From Knoellia koreensis (lineage in GTDB: Bacteria > Actinomycetota > Actinomycetes > Actinomycetales > Dermatophilaceae): a stretch of DNA of 64,000 nucleotides. This document shows positions 47,542 through 56,173 of the stretch, one piece after another; position 1 is the first letter of the stretch; every line of letters begins with the position of its first letter. The stretch is from contig NZ_JABEPQ010000001.1 of the NCBI RefSeq assembly GCF_013041615.1, positions 1,604,976-1,668,975 of the forward strand, given 5' to 3'. The notes beneath the pieces are model-generated. The model was given only the letters and a program-made list of their open reading frames with translations. It was not told the origin of the DNA and ran no database searches. The translations under genes were made by a program, and so were the position numbers.

Positions 47542-47575
47542 CCACACGGCATACCGATCTCCGAAGGAGCACACC

Positions 47576-48067
47576 ATGAACGCAGACCAGATCGCGGCAG
47601 TCCTCGCCCAGCCCATCGCCCAGGACCTGCTGGGTGGTGCCACGCCCGCCCGGCTCGCCTACACCGGCACCGATGGCGCACCACGCGTCGTGCCGATCGG
47701 GTTCGGCTGGGATGGCGCCCGGTTCCAGATGTGGACGACCCCCAAGGCGCCCAAGGTGCGCCACCTGGAGGCCGACCCGCGCGTCGCGCTGACCATCGAC
47801 ACCGCCGGCCTGCCGCCGCGCGTGCTCCTCGTGCGCGGCACCGCCGACCTGGAGGTGGTCGACGGCGTCCCCGACGGGTTCGTCGAGGCCACCCGCAAGA
47901 CCGTCGACCCGGAGGCGATGCCGCAGTGGGAGGCGGGGGTGCGCGCCCTCTACGAACAGATGGTGGTCGTCACGGTCACCCCGACCTGGGCCAAGCTGCT
48001 GGACTTCGAGACGACGATCCCGCAGGCTGTGCAGGAGCTGGTCGACGCGAAGGCCGCAGAGGGCTGA
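47576..48067 (+). CDS. pyridoxamine 5'-phosphate oxidase / flavin split-barrel family protein
   Basis: 163 aa with gaaggag upstream. [35 protein letters not shown] and [18 protein letters not shown] are the PPOX/F420 split-barrel pattern. Members bind FMN, F420 or heme; which is not visible. It follows the MFS gene by 34 bp. Confidence 0.82.
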   Translation: MNADQIAAVLAQPIAQDLLGGATPARLAYTGTDGAPRVVPIGFGWDGARFQMWTTPKAPKVRHLEADPRVALTIDTAGLPPRVLLVRGTADLEVVDGVPDGFVEATRKTVDPEAMPQWEAGVRALYEQMVVVTVTPTWAKLLDFETTIPQAVQELVDAKAAEG

Positions 48068-48092
48068 CGCACCTAACCGGCCCGACGCGCGC

Positions 48093-49160
48093 TCAGGCGA
48101 CGAGCAGCACGCCGCCGGTCGAGACCGCCAGCACCAGGGCGCTGCCGAGCGCGCCCAGCACGACCGGTCGCGCGCCGACCCACCGCAACAGGGTGAACCT
48201 GACTCCGCAGCCGAGCGCGAACATCGCCGCCGACAGGCAGACGGTCTGCAGCGCCTTGATGCCGTCGAGGAGTGCCGGGTCGAGGTGGGCGACGGTGCGC
48301 ACGACCGCTGCCCCGAGAAAGCCGAGGACGAACAGGGGCACCAGCGGTGGGCGGGCGCCGCTCGTCCGCTCACCACTGCGGCGGCGCACGAGCCCGATCG
48401 TGAGGATCACCGGAGCCAGCATCAGGACGCGGGCGAGCTTGACCACCACCGCGACGGTCAGGGCTCCCCCACCGATGATGCCTCCGGCCGCGACGACCTG
48501 GGCGACCTCGTGGATCGACACCCCGGCGATGAGGCCCTGCTCGTGCCCCGGCAGGTGAAGGGCACCCAGCAGGAGTGGGACGACGCCGATCATGAGGGTG
48601 CCGTAGAGGACAACGAGCCCGACGGCGGAGGCGACGTCCTCGTCGTCGGCGTCGACCGCGCCCTCGACCGCAGCCACGGCCGCCGCCCCGCAGATCGAGA
48701 AGCCACAGGCGATGAGCAGGCTCTGCACGGGCCGCAGGCCGAGCGCGCGACCCATGAGCAGGCCGCCGCCGATGCCGATGGCGACCACTGCGACGACCAC
48801 GAGCAGCATCGCCGCGCCGAGACCGACCATGTCATCGAGGGCGAGCTGGAAACCCAACAGCACCACGCCGATCCGCAGCACGCGCTTCGACGCGAACCGC
48901 AGCCCCGGCTCGAGCGGGGCGTGGACGGGCCGCAGGTTGGCGAACACCACGCCCAGCACGATCGCCACCAGGAGCGGGCTGACCGTGGGGAGCAGCTGCT
49001 GCGCGCCGAGGGCGACCACTGCCGCCGCGCCCGCGAGGGCGACGCCGGGCAAGAGGCCCGCGCGCGACTTGCGTCGTCCGGCGTCCACCCCCGCCTCGTC
49101 GTCGCTGCCGGTCACTGGCGCACCCGGCATACCTGCGTCGACGTCGGTCCCCTGTGCCAT
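48093..49160 (-). CDS. YeiH family putative sulfate/sulfite exporter
   Basis: 355 aa from ATG 49160 with gggggac just upstream. About ten membrane helices; family patches LEPGLRFASKRVLRIGVVLLGFQL, ACGFSICGAAAVAAVEG and GVSIHEVAQVVAAGG (UPF0324/PF03601). In enterobacteria yeiH is next to the LysR gene yeiE, as here. Transported anion is inferred from the family name, not shown. Confidence 0.88.
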   Translation of the reverse strand: MAQGTDVDAGMPGAPVTGSDDEAGVDAGRRKSRAGLLPGVALAGAAAVVALGAQQLLPTVSPLLVAIVLGVVFANLRPVHAPLEPGLRFASKRVLRIGVVLLGFQLALDDMVGLGAAMLLVVVAVVAIGIGGGLLMGRALGLRPVQSLLIACGFSICGAAAVAAVEGAVDADDEDVASAVGLVVLYGTLMIGVVPLLLGALHLPGHEQGLIAGVSIHEVAQVVAAGGIIGGGALTVAVVVKLARVLMLAPVILTIGLVRRRSGERTSGARPPLVPLFVLGFLGAAVVRTVAHLDPALLDGIKALQTVCLSAAMFALGCGVRFTLLRWVGARPVVLGALGSALVLAVSTGGVLLVA

Positions 49161-49218
49161 GTCCCCCAACCTGTCTCATGCCGCACCCCGTGGGTAGTCT
49201 CGACGTCGGTATCACCCT

Positions 49219-49233
49219 ATAGTCATTGACTAT
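49219..49233. promoter_or_regulatory. perfect 15-bp palindrome, LysR operator candidate
   Basis: ATAGTCA-T-TGACTAT lies between the divergent YeiH and LysR genes, 20 bp upstream of the LysR start. It fits the T-N11-A form of LysR-type sites and is the AT-rich centre of a GC-rich gap. Confidence 0.72.
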
Positions 49234-49253
49234 CACGGCTGGAGGAGGCAGAC

Positions 49254-50177
49254 ATGGCGCAGGCGAGCGACCGCTGGCCGGACCTCGGCGTCCTCGAGCT
49301 GCTCGTCGGCGTCGCCGAGCTGGGGAGCCTGCGGGCGGCCGCGGCACGCGCCGGAGTGTCCCAGCCAAGCGCCAGCACGGCCATCGCCCGGTTCGAGCGC
49401 CGCCTCGGGGTCAAGCTGCTCGAGCGCACCGCCCAGGGCTCGACGACCACGTCCGACGGCGCCCTCTTCGTCGACTGGTCGCGCCGGGTGCTGGACGCTG
49501 CGCGCGAGCTCCAGGTCGCCTCGCGCGCGCTGCGCTCCGACCGGGAGTCGCACCTGCGCGTCGCCGCGAGCATGACCGTCGCCGAGTATCTCGCGCCACG
49601 GTGGCTCGCGGCGTTCCAGGCCGAGCGCCCGACGGTCGGGGCAGAGCTGGCCGTCCTCAACTCCGACCACGTGCTCGAGGGCGTCAGGGAGGGCGAGCAC
49701 GACCTCGGGTTCATCGAGTCGGCCCAGCCGCTGCGCGGGTTGCACGGCGCGGTCGTTGCGCGGGACCGGCTCGTCGTCGTGGTGCGCCCGGACCACCCGT
49801 GGACCCGTCGCCGCCGCCGAATCACGCCCGAGGAGCTGGCCGGCACCGCGCTGATCCTGCGCGAGGAGGGGTCCGGCACGCGGCGCACCTTCGTCGACGC
49901 GTTGTCCGGCCTGGGTCTCGCCGTCGTCGCGCCGGCCCAGACCCTGTCGAGCAACGCCGCGGTGCGCGTGGCGACGATGGCGGGCACCGCCCCCGCGGTG
50001 CTCAGCGAGCTGGCGGTCGACGACGCGGTCGCCGCGGGTCAGCTGGCCGTGGTCGAGGTCGAGGGGCTCGACCTGTCCCGCTCGTTGCGGGCCGTGTGGA
50101 CCGGCGGACGACGACCGCTCGGCAACGTGGCCGACTTCGTCACCACCGCCAGGGCCGACCGCCCGCGGACAAGTTAG
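49254..50177 (+). CDS. LysR family transcriptional regulator (YeiE-like)
   Basis: 307 aa with ggagg 11 nt before ATG. HTH: LGVLELLVGVAELGSLRAAAARAGVSQPSASTAIARFERRLGVKLLERTAQGS; effector domain from about 90 (RVAASMTVAEYLAPRWLAAFQ). Divergent from the YeiH exporter, which it should regulate through the palindrome 49219-49233. Effector unknown, possibly sulfite or a sulfur metabolite. Confidence 0.9.
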   Translation: MAQASDRWPDLGVLELLVGVAELGSLRAAAARAGVSQPSASTAIARFERRLGVKLLERTAQGSTTTSDGALFVDWSRRVLDAARELQVASRALRSDRESHLRVAASMTVAEYLAPRWLAAFQAERPTVGAELAVLNSDHVLEGVREGEHDLGFIESAQPLRGLHGAVVARDRLVVVVRPDHPWTRRRRRITPEELAGTALILREEGSGTRRTFVDALSGLGLAVVAPAQTLSSNAAVRVATMAGTAPAVLSELAVDDAVAAGQLAVVEVEGLDLSRSLRAVWTGGRRPLGNVADFVTTARADRPRTS

Positions 50178-50205
50178 CGGGATCCGGACATGCTCCACCC
50201 TGTCC

Positions 50206-50247
50206 GGTTTCCGCCAACCCTGTGCTGGCACAGGGTTGGCGGGAACC
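50206..50247. terminator. 19-bp stem bidirectional terminator
   Basis: ggtttccgccaaccctgtg (50206-50224) and cacagggttggcgggaacc (50229-50247) pair at 18 of 19 positions with a 4-nt loop, between the convergent LysR and amylopullulanase genes. A smaller ccggaca/tgtccgg stem (50184-50207) overlaps its left side. Confidence 0.82.
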
Positions 50248-50275
50248 GTTGCAGGACAATGGGTATGCCGCGTGG

Positions 50276-52240
50276 TCACCGCTGCACGAAGACCGCCACC
50301 GTGCGTGGGGGCACCGTCGCCGCCCCTGATGCGACATCCCAGGTGGCGCCCTTGACGACTGGGTCCGAGCCACCGGACTGCACCGGCGACAGGGTGAGCG
50401 ACGCCCCCGCCAGACCCGGCACCTTCTGCGTCACCGCACCGGGCGAGGCGTTGAACACCACGACGAGGCCACGCAGCGACGGGTCGGCGTCCCGGCCCTT
50501 CGTGTCGTCAACCCGCATCGCGATCACACCCGGGCGGGCGTCGGCCGTGCCACTGGCGGGGAACGACACCTTGGCGTTGATCGCGTCGGCGTTGCCGAGG
50601 CGGAACAACGGCGTCGAGAACCGCAGCCGCAGCAGGTCCTGCGCGGCAGCTGTGGCGCTCTGCACGTCCGCCGCCTGGGGCTTCAGCGCCGGGTTGGCGA
50701 GCAACGGCTTCTGGTACGGCCACTTGGCCTCGTTGTCACCCTTGAGCGGCAGGCCGTGGCCGAACCCGTTGTCGGCACCGGTCCAGTCGAGTGTGTTGAA
50801 CCAGTCGCCGCTGTCATAGCTGTTGCGGTCCAACGACTTCGAGCGCAGCAGGTCCGCACCGGCGTGCCAGAACGACGGCGTCTGGGACAGCGCCGTGGTG
50901 GCCAGCGAGACGGTGTTCATCCGCACCCGGTCGGCCATCGACGTCGTCACCGGAAGCTTGTAGGTCAAGCTGTCCCACAGCGTCTCGTTGTCGTGCGCGT
51001 CGACGTAGGTCACGACCTCGTCCGGCTGGTCGGCATACCCGGCGGGCGACCCGTTGTAGTCCACCTTGTCACCGCGGGTCACCGCGCCGTTCTCGTTGAG
51101 GCGGAACGAGAAGTCACGCAGGTTGCCCGCGAGACCGAGTTGGGTGAGGTCGGTGTCGTGCTTCAACCGCTTGGCTGCGTCGGGGTTGGCGCCGCTGTCG
51201 CCGTTGGGATCGGTCGCCTCCCCACTACCGAAGCCCTGCGTGCGCGGGTTGTCGTCGAACGGCCCACCGCCACGCACCGCGTCCCGCAGGCGGTCCGAGA
51301 AGGTGCCGATCCCGGTGCCCCCGAGCTGACCCTGCGTCGCCTGCTCGAACCGCGCGTTGTTCGCGACCTCACCGAAGTTCCAGCCCTCGCCGTAGACGTA
51401 GACGGACCTGCCGTCGACGCCGTCCCTCTTGAGCGTCAGCTGGTCCAGCGCCGACCGCACCGCGAGCATGTTGGCCTTGGAGTGGTGGCCCATCAGGTCG
51501 AACCGGAACCCGTCGACCTTGTAGTACTTCGCCCACAGGACAACGGAATCCACCATCGCCTTCTGTGCCATGGCGTGCTCGGTCGCGATGTTCTGGCAGC
51601 AGGTCGACGTCTCCACGGCACCGGTCGCGTTGAGGCGCTGGTAGTAGCCCGGCACGACCTTGTCCAGGACGCTGGTCTGCGCCTGTCCGGAAGCCGGGGT
51701 GTGGTTGTAGACCTGGTCGAGCACGACGCGCAGGCCGCTGCGGTGCAGGGCCCCGACCATGGTGCGGAACTCCGCTACCCGCGCTCCCCCGTCGGCCTTC
51801 GCGGCGGTCGAGGTGTACGAGCCTTCCGGTGCCATCCAGTGCCACGGGTCGTAGCCCCAGTTGAACGCGTCCTTGGCCCGGATCTTGTCGATGCACGCCT
51901 GCTGCTCCTCGCTGTCAGGCGGGTAGGAACGCAGATCGCATTGCGGCACAGCCTGTTTCGCCGGGTCCTCAGGTATCGACGCGATGTCGAACGTCGGCAG
52001 CAGGTGCACGGTGTTGAGCCCTGCCTGCGCCAGCTTGCGCAGGTGCTTGGTGCCGTTGCCGTTCTCGGCGAAGGCGAGGTAGCTGCCGCGGTTCTCGGCG
52101 CTCACGGTCGGGTCATTGACCGAGAAGTCCCGGACCTGCAGCTCGTAGATGGTCGAGTCCACGTCCTGCTTGAGCCTGGGTGAGGGAGTCTTCTTCCACA
52201 GCGTCGGTTGGTATGCCGCGTCGGCCAGGTCGACCGCCAC
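50276..52240 (-). CDS. pullulanase-type catalytic part of a frameshifted amylopullulanase
   Basis: About 654 aa in the second frame of one broken gene. It holds a complete GH13 pullulanase barrel: Asp nucleophile in DGFRFDLMGHHS, Glu acid in YVYGEGWNFGE and Asp in VDAHDNETLWD. NWGYDPWHWMAPEGSY is the pullulanase/YNWGYDP motif. The frame has no proper start; it continues the N-terminal frame (52102-56055) after a one-base loss near 52241-52256, within cgactcg-t-cgagtcg, a short palindrome. Restoring one base joins LDST to SVAVDLADAAYQ. Sequencing error at the palindrome and true mutation are both possible. Hydrolyses alpha-1,6 bonds in pullulan and starch. Confidence 0.88.
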   Translation of the reverse strand: MAVDLADAAYQPTLWKKTPSPRLKQDVDSTIYELQVRDFSVNDPTVSAENRGSYLAFAENGNGTKHLRKLAQAGLNTVHLLPTFDIASIPEDPAKQAVPQCDLRSYPPDSEEQQACIDKIRAKDAFNWGYDPWHWMAPEGSYTSTAAKADGGARVAEFRTMVGALHRSGLRVVLDQVYNHTPASGQAQTSVLDKVVPGYYQRLNATGAVETSTCCQNIATEHAMAQKAMVDSVVLWAKYYKVDGFRFDLMGHHSKANMLAVRSALDQLTLKRDGVDGRSVYVYGEGWNFGEVANNARFEQATQGQLGGTGIGTFSDRLRDAVRGGGPFDDNPRTQGFGSGEATDPNGDSGANPDAAKRLKHDTDLTQLGLAGNLRDFSFRLNENGAVTRGDKVDYNGSPAGYADQPDEVVTYVDAHDNETLWDSLTYKLPVTTSMADRVRMNTVSLATTALSQTPSFWHAGADLLRSKSLDRNSYDSGDWFNTLDWTGADNGFGHGLPLKGDNEAKWPYQKPLLANPALKPQAADVQSATAAAQDLLRLRFSTPLFRLGNADAINAKVSFPASGTADARPGVIAMRVDDTKGRDADPSLRGLVVVFNASPGAVTQKVPGLAGASLTLSPVQSGGSDPVVKGATWDVASGAATVPPRTVAVFVQR

Positions 52241-55200
52241 CGACTCGTCGAGTCGAGGGTGAGCGCGACCGAGTAGGGGTCGGTGACCGTGGTCGTCTCG
52301 ACCTTCTGCGTCGACGGCACCCAGACGGTGACCTCGTAGAGGTACCGCGCGTTCTTCCTGCCGGCAGACGCCGACCAGGAGCCGTCACTGCCGCGCTTCA
52401 TCGCGGTTCGCGTCGCGGCACTCACCGGCGCATCGGCCGCGGACCCCGGCGCCCAGGTCAGCAGGTCGACCTTCTGTGCAGTGGGCGCCCACAGGCGGTA
52501 GCTCGGCCGTGCACCATGGAAGGTGACGCCGTAGGCGCCGCGAGTGGCCCTCGCGGCATACACGTCGTCGAGCACGTATGCCGTCTGGACGCCGGTCGCG
52601 TCGAGCACGCGTCCCAGCGTGTCGGTCATCGCGACGGCGACCTGCCCGCGCAGGATCTCCGGCACCTTCTTGGCCATCTTCTTGTCGAGGCGCAGCGCGA
52701 GGTAGCCCTTGAGCTCGGGGTGCTCACTGGTCACCGACGCCGGCAGCCCACGCGGGTCGTAGCGAAGAGGAGCGCTCTCGCCCCCCGTGATGGCCTCGGC
52801 GTCGACGGCGAGCCCGCCGTCGCTCGACCAGGCGAGCAACCACCGCAGCAGTGCCGGCTCCGCTCCCTCGGGCACCATGTCGGCCGGCCAGGCGAGCAGG
52901 TCGCGGCTGACCCAGATCGCGCGCGCCTTGGTGAGGTCGGGCTGCGAACCGGCGCGGGCGACCGTCGGCGTCGCGACGTGGGTGGCCAGGTTGTAGGAGA
53001 TGCTCACGACCATGCCGTCGCTCGGCACGGTGACGCTGATGTTGGCGCCGCCCGGGGCACCACCGGCACCGTAGTTCTCGTCCCAACTCAGGCCATGGGC
53101 GATCTTGAAGTCGTAGACCCCGGCGGGCAGCTCGGTCGTCGACCACGTGTAGGTGCCGTCGCCGTCAGGGTCCTGCAGCCAGGGCCGCATGCAGTCCGGC
53201 GACCAGTCGGCCGGGCAGCCCAGCTCGCTCTGGAACGAGCCGGGTGCGGTGATGATCGGGCCCTGGGCGTCGGAGGTCACCCAGTGCGTGGCGTGGTCGT
53301 AGTAGAAGGTCACCGGTCCGCTGGGCGCCGTGTAGGAGATGTTGTCGCCACCCGGCACGCCGCCCGCACCGTAGTTCTCGTCCCACGACTTGTTGATGGC
53401 GGCCTTGTAGGCGTACGGGCCGGCTGGGAGGGTGTAGGTGCCCTTCCAGATCTGGTCCCTGGGGTCGAGCGCGAGCTGCGCCTGCGCGCAGTCCGGCGCC
53501 CAGTCACCGGCACAACCCATCTCGCTGTTGTGGTCGCCGGGCACGCTGACGTTGTCCGGCTGCACCACCGGGCCGACGCCACCGCCACCGCCGCCGGAGG
53601 CCTTCGGGTCACCGACGACGCCGTAGGACGACGTGGCCGACACCTGGCCCGCGGAGTCCTTGGCGATCGCGCGGTACTCGAGCAGGGTGCCCTTGGGCAT
53701 CCCGCTCACGTCGTGGAAGACGCGGTATGGCGCGTTGTCGTCCGTGCCGAGGGTCGTCCACTTCGACGTGCCGACCGGCCGGTAGGCGAAGGTCACCTGC
53801 GCGAAGGTGTTGTCCGGGATGGCCGCACCGATCTCGGCGCGACCGCCGACGACGTCACCGGCGCCGGGCGAGGTCAGGTAGACGGCCGGAGCGGACCTCG
53901 GCCGGTCCATCGGGGAGGTCGCCTGCCACACCACCGCCGACTGCGGTGGCACGGTCACGGTGACCCGCCCGTCCTTGGCCGAGCGCACGGACTGCGTCGA
54001 GCCGTAGAGCGGACGGAAGGTCTGGTTGTGGCCGTAGGTCGCGAACGTCGCGGACTTCGCCGTGGTCGCGTTGTTGAGGGCCACGACGTACTCGGTGCGC
54101 TTGGCCTTGTCGATGCGCGAGAACGCGAAGACACCTGCGTTGCTGCTGGCGTAGCGGTGCACCTGCGCTCCGTCCGCGAGCGCGGGGTACTTCGCGCGCA
54201 GGGCCGAGAGCTGCGAGATGTGTTGGTAGAGAGGCGCGCCCGTGTTGTACCGGTCACGTGCCCCGGACGGGCCGCCGAGGACCGGCTGGTCGGCGTACTC
54301 CTGCACCTTGGTGGCGAACATGTCCTGGCGCGCGGCCTTGTCCCCGCCCAGGCCGATGAAGCCCTGCTCGTCGCCGTAGTAGGTGATCGGCTGCCCGCGC
54401 GTCAGGAACATCAACGCGTCGGCCAGCTTGACGCGCTTCATGAGGTCGGCGTCGCCCGAGCTGGATCCCTTGAGCATCATGGCGACCCGGCCCATGTCGT
54501 GGTTGCCGAGGAAGGTCGGCAGCTCGTAGGCGTTGGAGTCTGTGTCCGTGTAGTAGTCGTCGTCGGCGTAGAGGTCGCGCAGGTCCGTGCCGGACTTGCC
54601 CTGCACCCAGTTGACCGACTGCGCCTGGAAGCCGAAGTCCAACGTGGCCGGCAGCCGCCCCGTCGTCGTGTACTGGCTCATGAACGACGGGCGCGCGTCG
54701 TAGACCTCGCCGAACATGAAGAAGTCGTCGTTGCCGGTGCGCTTGGCCTCCTGCAGCATCGCGGGGCTGAAGCTGCGCCAGAACTCCATGTTGACGTGCT
54801 TCACCGTGTCGATGCGGAACCCGTCGACGCCGAAGTCGACCCACGCCTTGTAGATGTCCTCCATGCCCTGCTGCACGTCGAGCTGCTCGGTGAACAGGTC
54901 GTCGAGACCGACGAAGTCGCCGTACTCGGAGGACTCACCGGCGAAGGTCGAGTCACCACGGTTGTGGTAGTTCGTCGGGTCGTTGAGCCAGGCCGGGACC
55001 TTGACGTTCTCGTCGGCCGGGTTGGTGAAGACCGGTGTGTAGGGGAACGACGTCTTCGGGTCCATCGCCGGGAAACCGGGCTTGCCGGCATACGCCTTGT
55101 CGTCGAAGACCTTCCCCGACGCGTCCTTGTAGGGGTAGGTCGCCTTGTCGCGGTAGGTGTACTGCCCCTCCTCGTAGTTGATGACGTCGGCCGTGTGGTT

Positions 55201-56055
55201 GGTGATGATGTCGAAGAAGACCTTCATGCCCTTGGCGTGCGCCTGCGCGATGAGGCTCTTGAGCTCGGCGTTGGTGCCCAGGTGCGGGTCGACCTGGGTG
55301 AAGTCGGTGATCCAGTACCCGTGGTAGCCCGCGCTGTCGTTCGGCGGAGCGCCCTGGACCGGGCGGTTCTTGAAGGACGGGGTCAGCCAGATCGCTGTCG
55401 TACCAAGGCCTTTGATGTAGTCGAGCTTGTCCATGACCCCCTTGAGGTCACCACCGTGGTAGTAGCCGCTGTTGGTCGGGTCGTACCCGGTCTTCAGCTT
55501 GTCGCCAGAGAGGCCGCCGCGGTCGTTGGCCGGGTCGCCGTTCGCGAACCGGTCGGCCATGACGAAGTAGTAGCGCTCCTTGGTCAGCCCGGCGCGCAGC
55601 GAGTCGGCGGCCATGGCCTTGTCCTGCGCGGTCGCCGGACCCGCGAGCGCCAACGGCCGCATCCCCACCTGGTGCGTCGCGTCGTCATAGCTGAACTCGA
55701 TCTTCGCCGGCCCCTGCAGCACGAGCGGGATGTTGGCGCCGTTGGCGGCGCCACCTGCGCCGTAGTTCTCGTCCCACGCGTGGTTGATCGCGACCTTGAA
55801 CTCATAGCTGCCGGCCGGGACGGTGAACGTGCCCGTGTATGCCGTGGAGCCGGCCACCTGGGTCAGGTCCGTCTTGGCACAGCTCGGGTCCCAGTCCGCG
55901 CCGCACCCGAGCTCGGACTGCAGCGACCCGGCGAGGGTCGCCGTCCGGGCCGCCGGCTCGGCCGCGCCGGCGAGTGGCGCGGCGGTGACCGACCCCGCAC
56001 CGAGGGTGAGCGCTGCTCCGAGCAGGACGGCATACAGGCGACGTGGACGACGCAT
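52102..56055 (-). CDS. secreted alpha-amylase part of a frameshifted amylopullulanase
   Basis: Signal peptide at residues 1-32 (LLGAALTLGAGSVTAAPLAGAA). Order: X25-type starch module (about 42-135), GH13 alpha-amylase barrel (about 150-640; nucleophile DGFRIDTVKHVN, acid FMFGEVYD, third Asp FLGNHDMGR), amylase C-domain (to 715), Fn3-like domain (720-815), GGGGGGVG linker, two more X25 modules each with WDENYGAGG (838-1020), then the pullulanase N1/CBM48-like domains (to about 1265). The true reading leaves this frame near 52250; the last 50 codons to 52102 are out of frame. With the C-part at 50276 the protein would be about 1,920 aa. Extracellular starch and pullulan breakdown. Confidence 0.9.
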   Translation of the reverse strand: MRRPRRLYAVLLGAALTLGAGSVTAAPLAGAAEPAARTATLAGSLQSELGCGADWDPSCAKTDLTQVAGSTAYTGTFTVPAGSYEFKVAINHAWDENYGAGGAANGANIPLVLQGPAKIEFSYDDATHQVGMRPLALAGPATAQDKAMAADSLRAGLTKERYYFVMADRFANGDPANDRGGLSGDKLKTGYDPTNSGYYHGGDLKGVMDKLDYIKGLGTTAIWLTPSFKNRPVQGAPPNDSAGYHGYWITDFTQVDPHLGTNAELKSLIAQAHAKGMKVFFDIITNHTADVINYEEGQYTYRDKATYPYKDASGKVFDDKAYAGKPGFPAMDPKTSFPYTPVFTNPADENVKVPAWLNDPTNYHNRGDSTFAGESSEYGDFVGLDDLFTEQLDVQQGMEDIYKAWVDFGVDGFRIDTVKHVNMEFWRSFSPAMLQEAKRTGNDDFFMFGEVYDARPSFMSQYTTTGRLPATLDFGFQAQSVNWVQGKSGTDLRDLYADDDYYTDTDSNAYELPTFLGNHDMGRVAMMLKGSSSGDADLMKRVKLADALMFLTRGQPITYYGDEQGFIGLGGDKAARQDMFATKVQEYADQPVLGGPSGARDRYNTGAPLYQHISQLSALRAKYPALADGAQVHRYASSNAGVFAFSRIDKAKRTEYVVALNNATTAKSATFATYGHNQTFRPLYGSTQSVRSAKDGRVTVTVPPQSAVVWQATSPMDRPRSAPAVYLTSPGAGDVVGGRAEIGAAIPDNTFAQVTFAYRPVGTSKWTTLGTDDNAPYRVFHDVSGMPKGTLLEYRAIAKDSAGQVSATSSYGVVGDPKASGGGGGGVGPVVQPDNVSVPGDHNSEMGCAGDWAPDCAQAQLALDPRDQIWKGTYTLPAGPYAYKAAINKSWDENYGAGGVPGGDNISYTAPSGPVTFYYDHATHWVTSDAQGPIITAPGSFQSELGCPADWSPDCMRPWLQDPDGDGTYTWSTTELPAGVYDFKIAHGLSWDENYGAGGAPGGANISVTVPSDGMVVSISYNLATHVATPTVARAGSQPDLTKARAIWVSRDLLAWPADMVPEGAEPALLRWLLAWSSDGGLAVDAEAITGGESAPLRYDPRGLPASVTSEHPELKGYLALRLDKKMAKKVPEILRGQVAVAMTDTLGRVLDATGVQTAYVLDDVYAARATRGAYGVTFHGARPSYRLWAPTAQKVDLLTWAPGSAADAPVSAATRTAMKRGSDGSWSASAGRKNARYLYEVTVWVPSTQKVETTTVTDPYSVALTLDSTSRWRSTWPTRHTNRRCGRRLPHPGSSRTWTRPSTSCRSGTSRSMTRP

Positions 56056-56118
56056 CGGTGCTCCTCGACATCACGGCGCAACCCCATCGGTGCGCGAGTG
56101 TGCTCGGCACGCTAGCTG

Positions 56119-56132
56119 TGTAAACCTTTACA
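56119..56132. promoter_or_regulatory. LacI-type operator upstream of the amylopullulanase
   Basis: TGTAAA-CC-TTTACA is a perfect 6-bp-arm palindrome 64 bp before the ATG, in the form recognised by LacI/GalR-family sugar repressors. No LacI-family gene is in the window, so the regulator is elsewhere; maltose/starch or catabolite control is inferred. Confidence 0.68.
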
Positions 56133-56173
56133 TGCATCCCCAAACGACGACCGACTTCGGCCATCGCCCCTGC

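Noticed and set aside
52241-52256. Programmed frameshifting in the amylopullulanase
   Set aside because: No slippery heptamer or downstream pseudoknot is evident; a one-base loss in a short palindrome explains it better.
52180-56115. A 1,311-codon open frame on the + strand opposite the amylopullulanase
   Set aside because: High-GC antisense shadow: rich in Arg, Val, Gly and Asp, no domain, no ribosome site, and the opposite strand encodes a clear two-enzyme protein.
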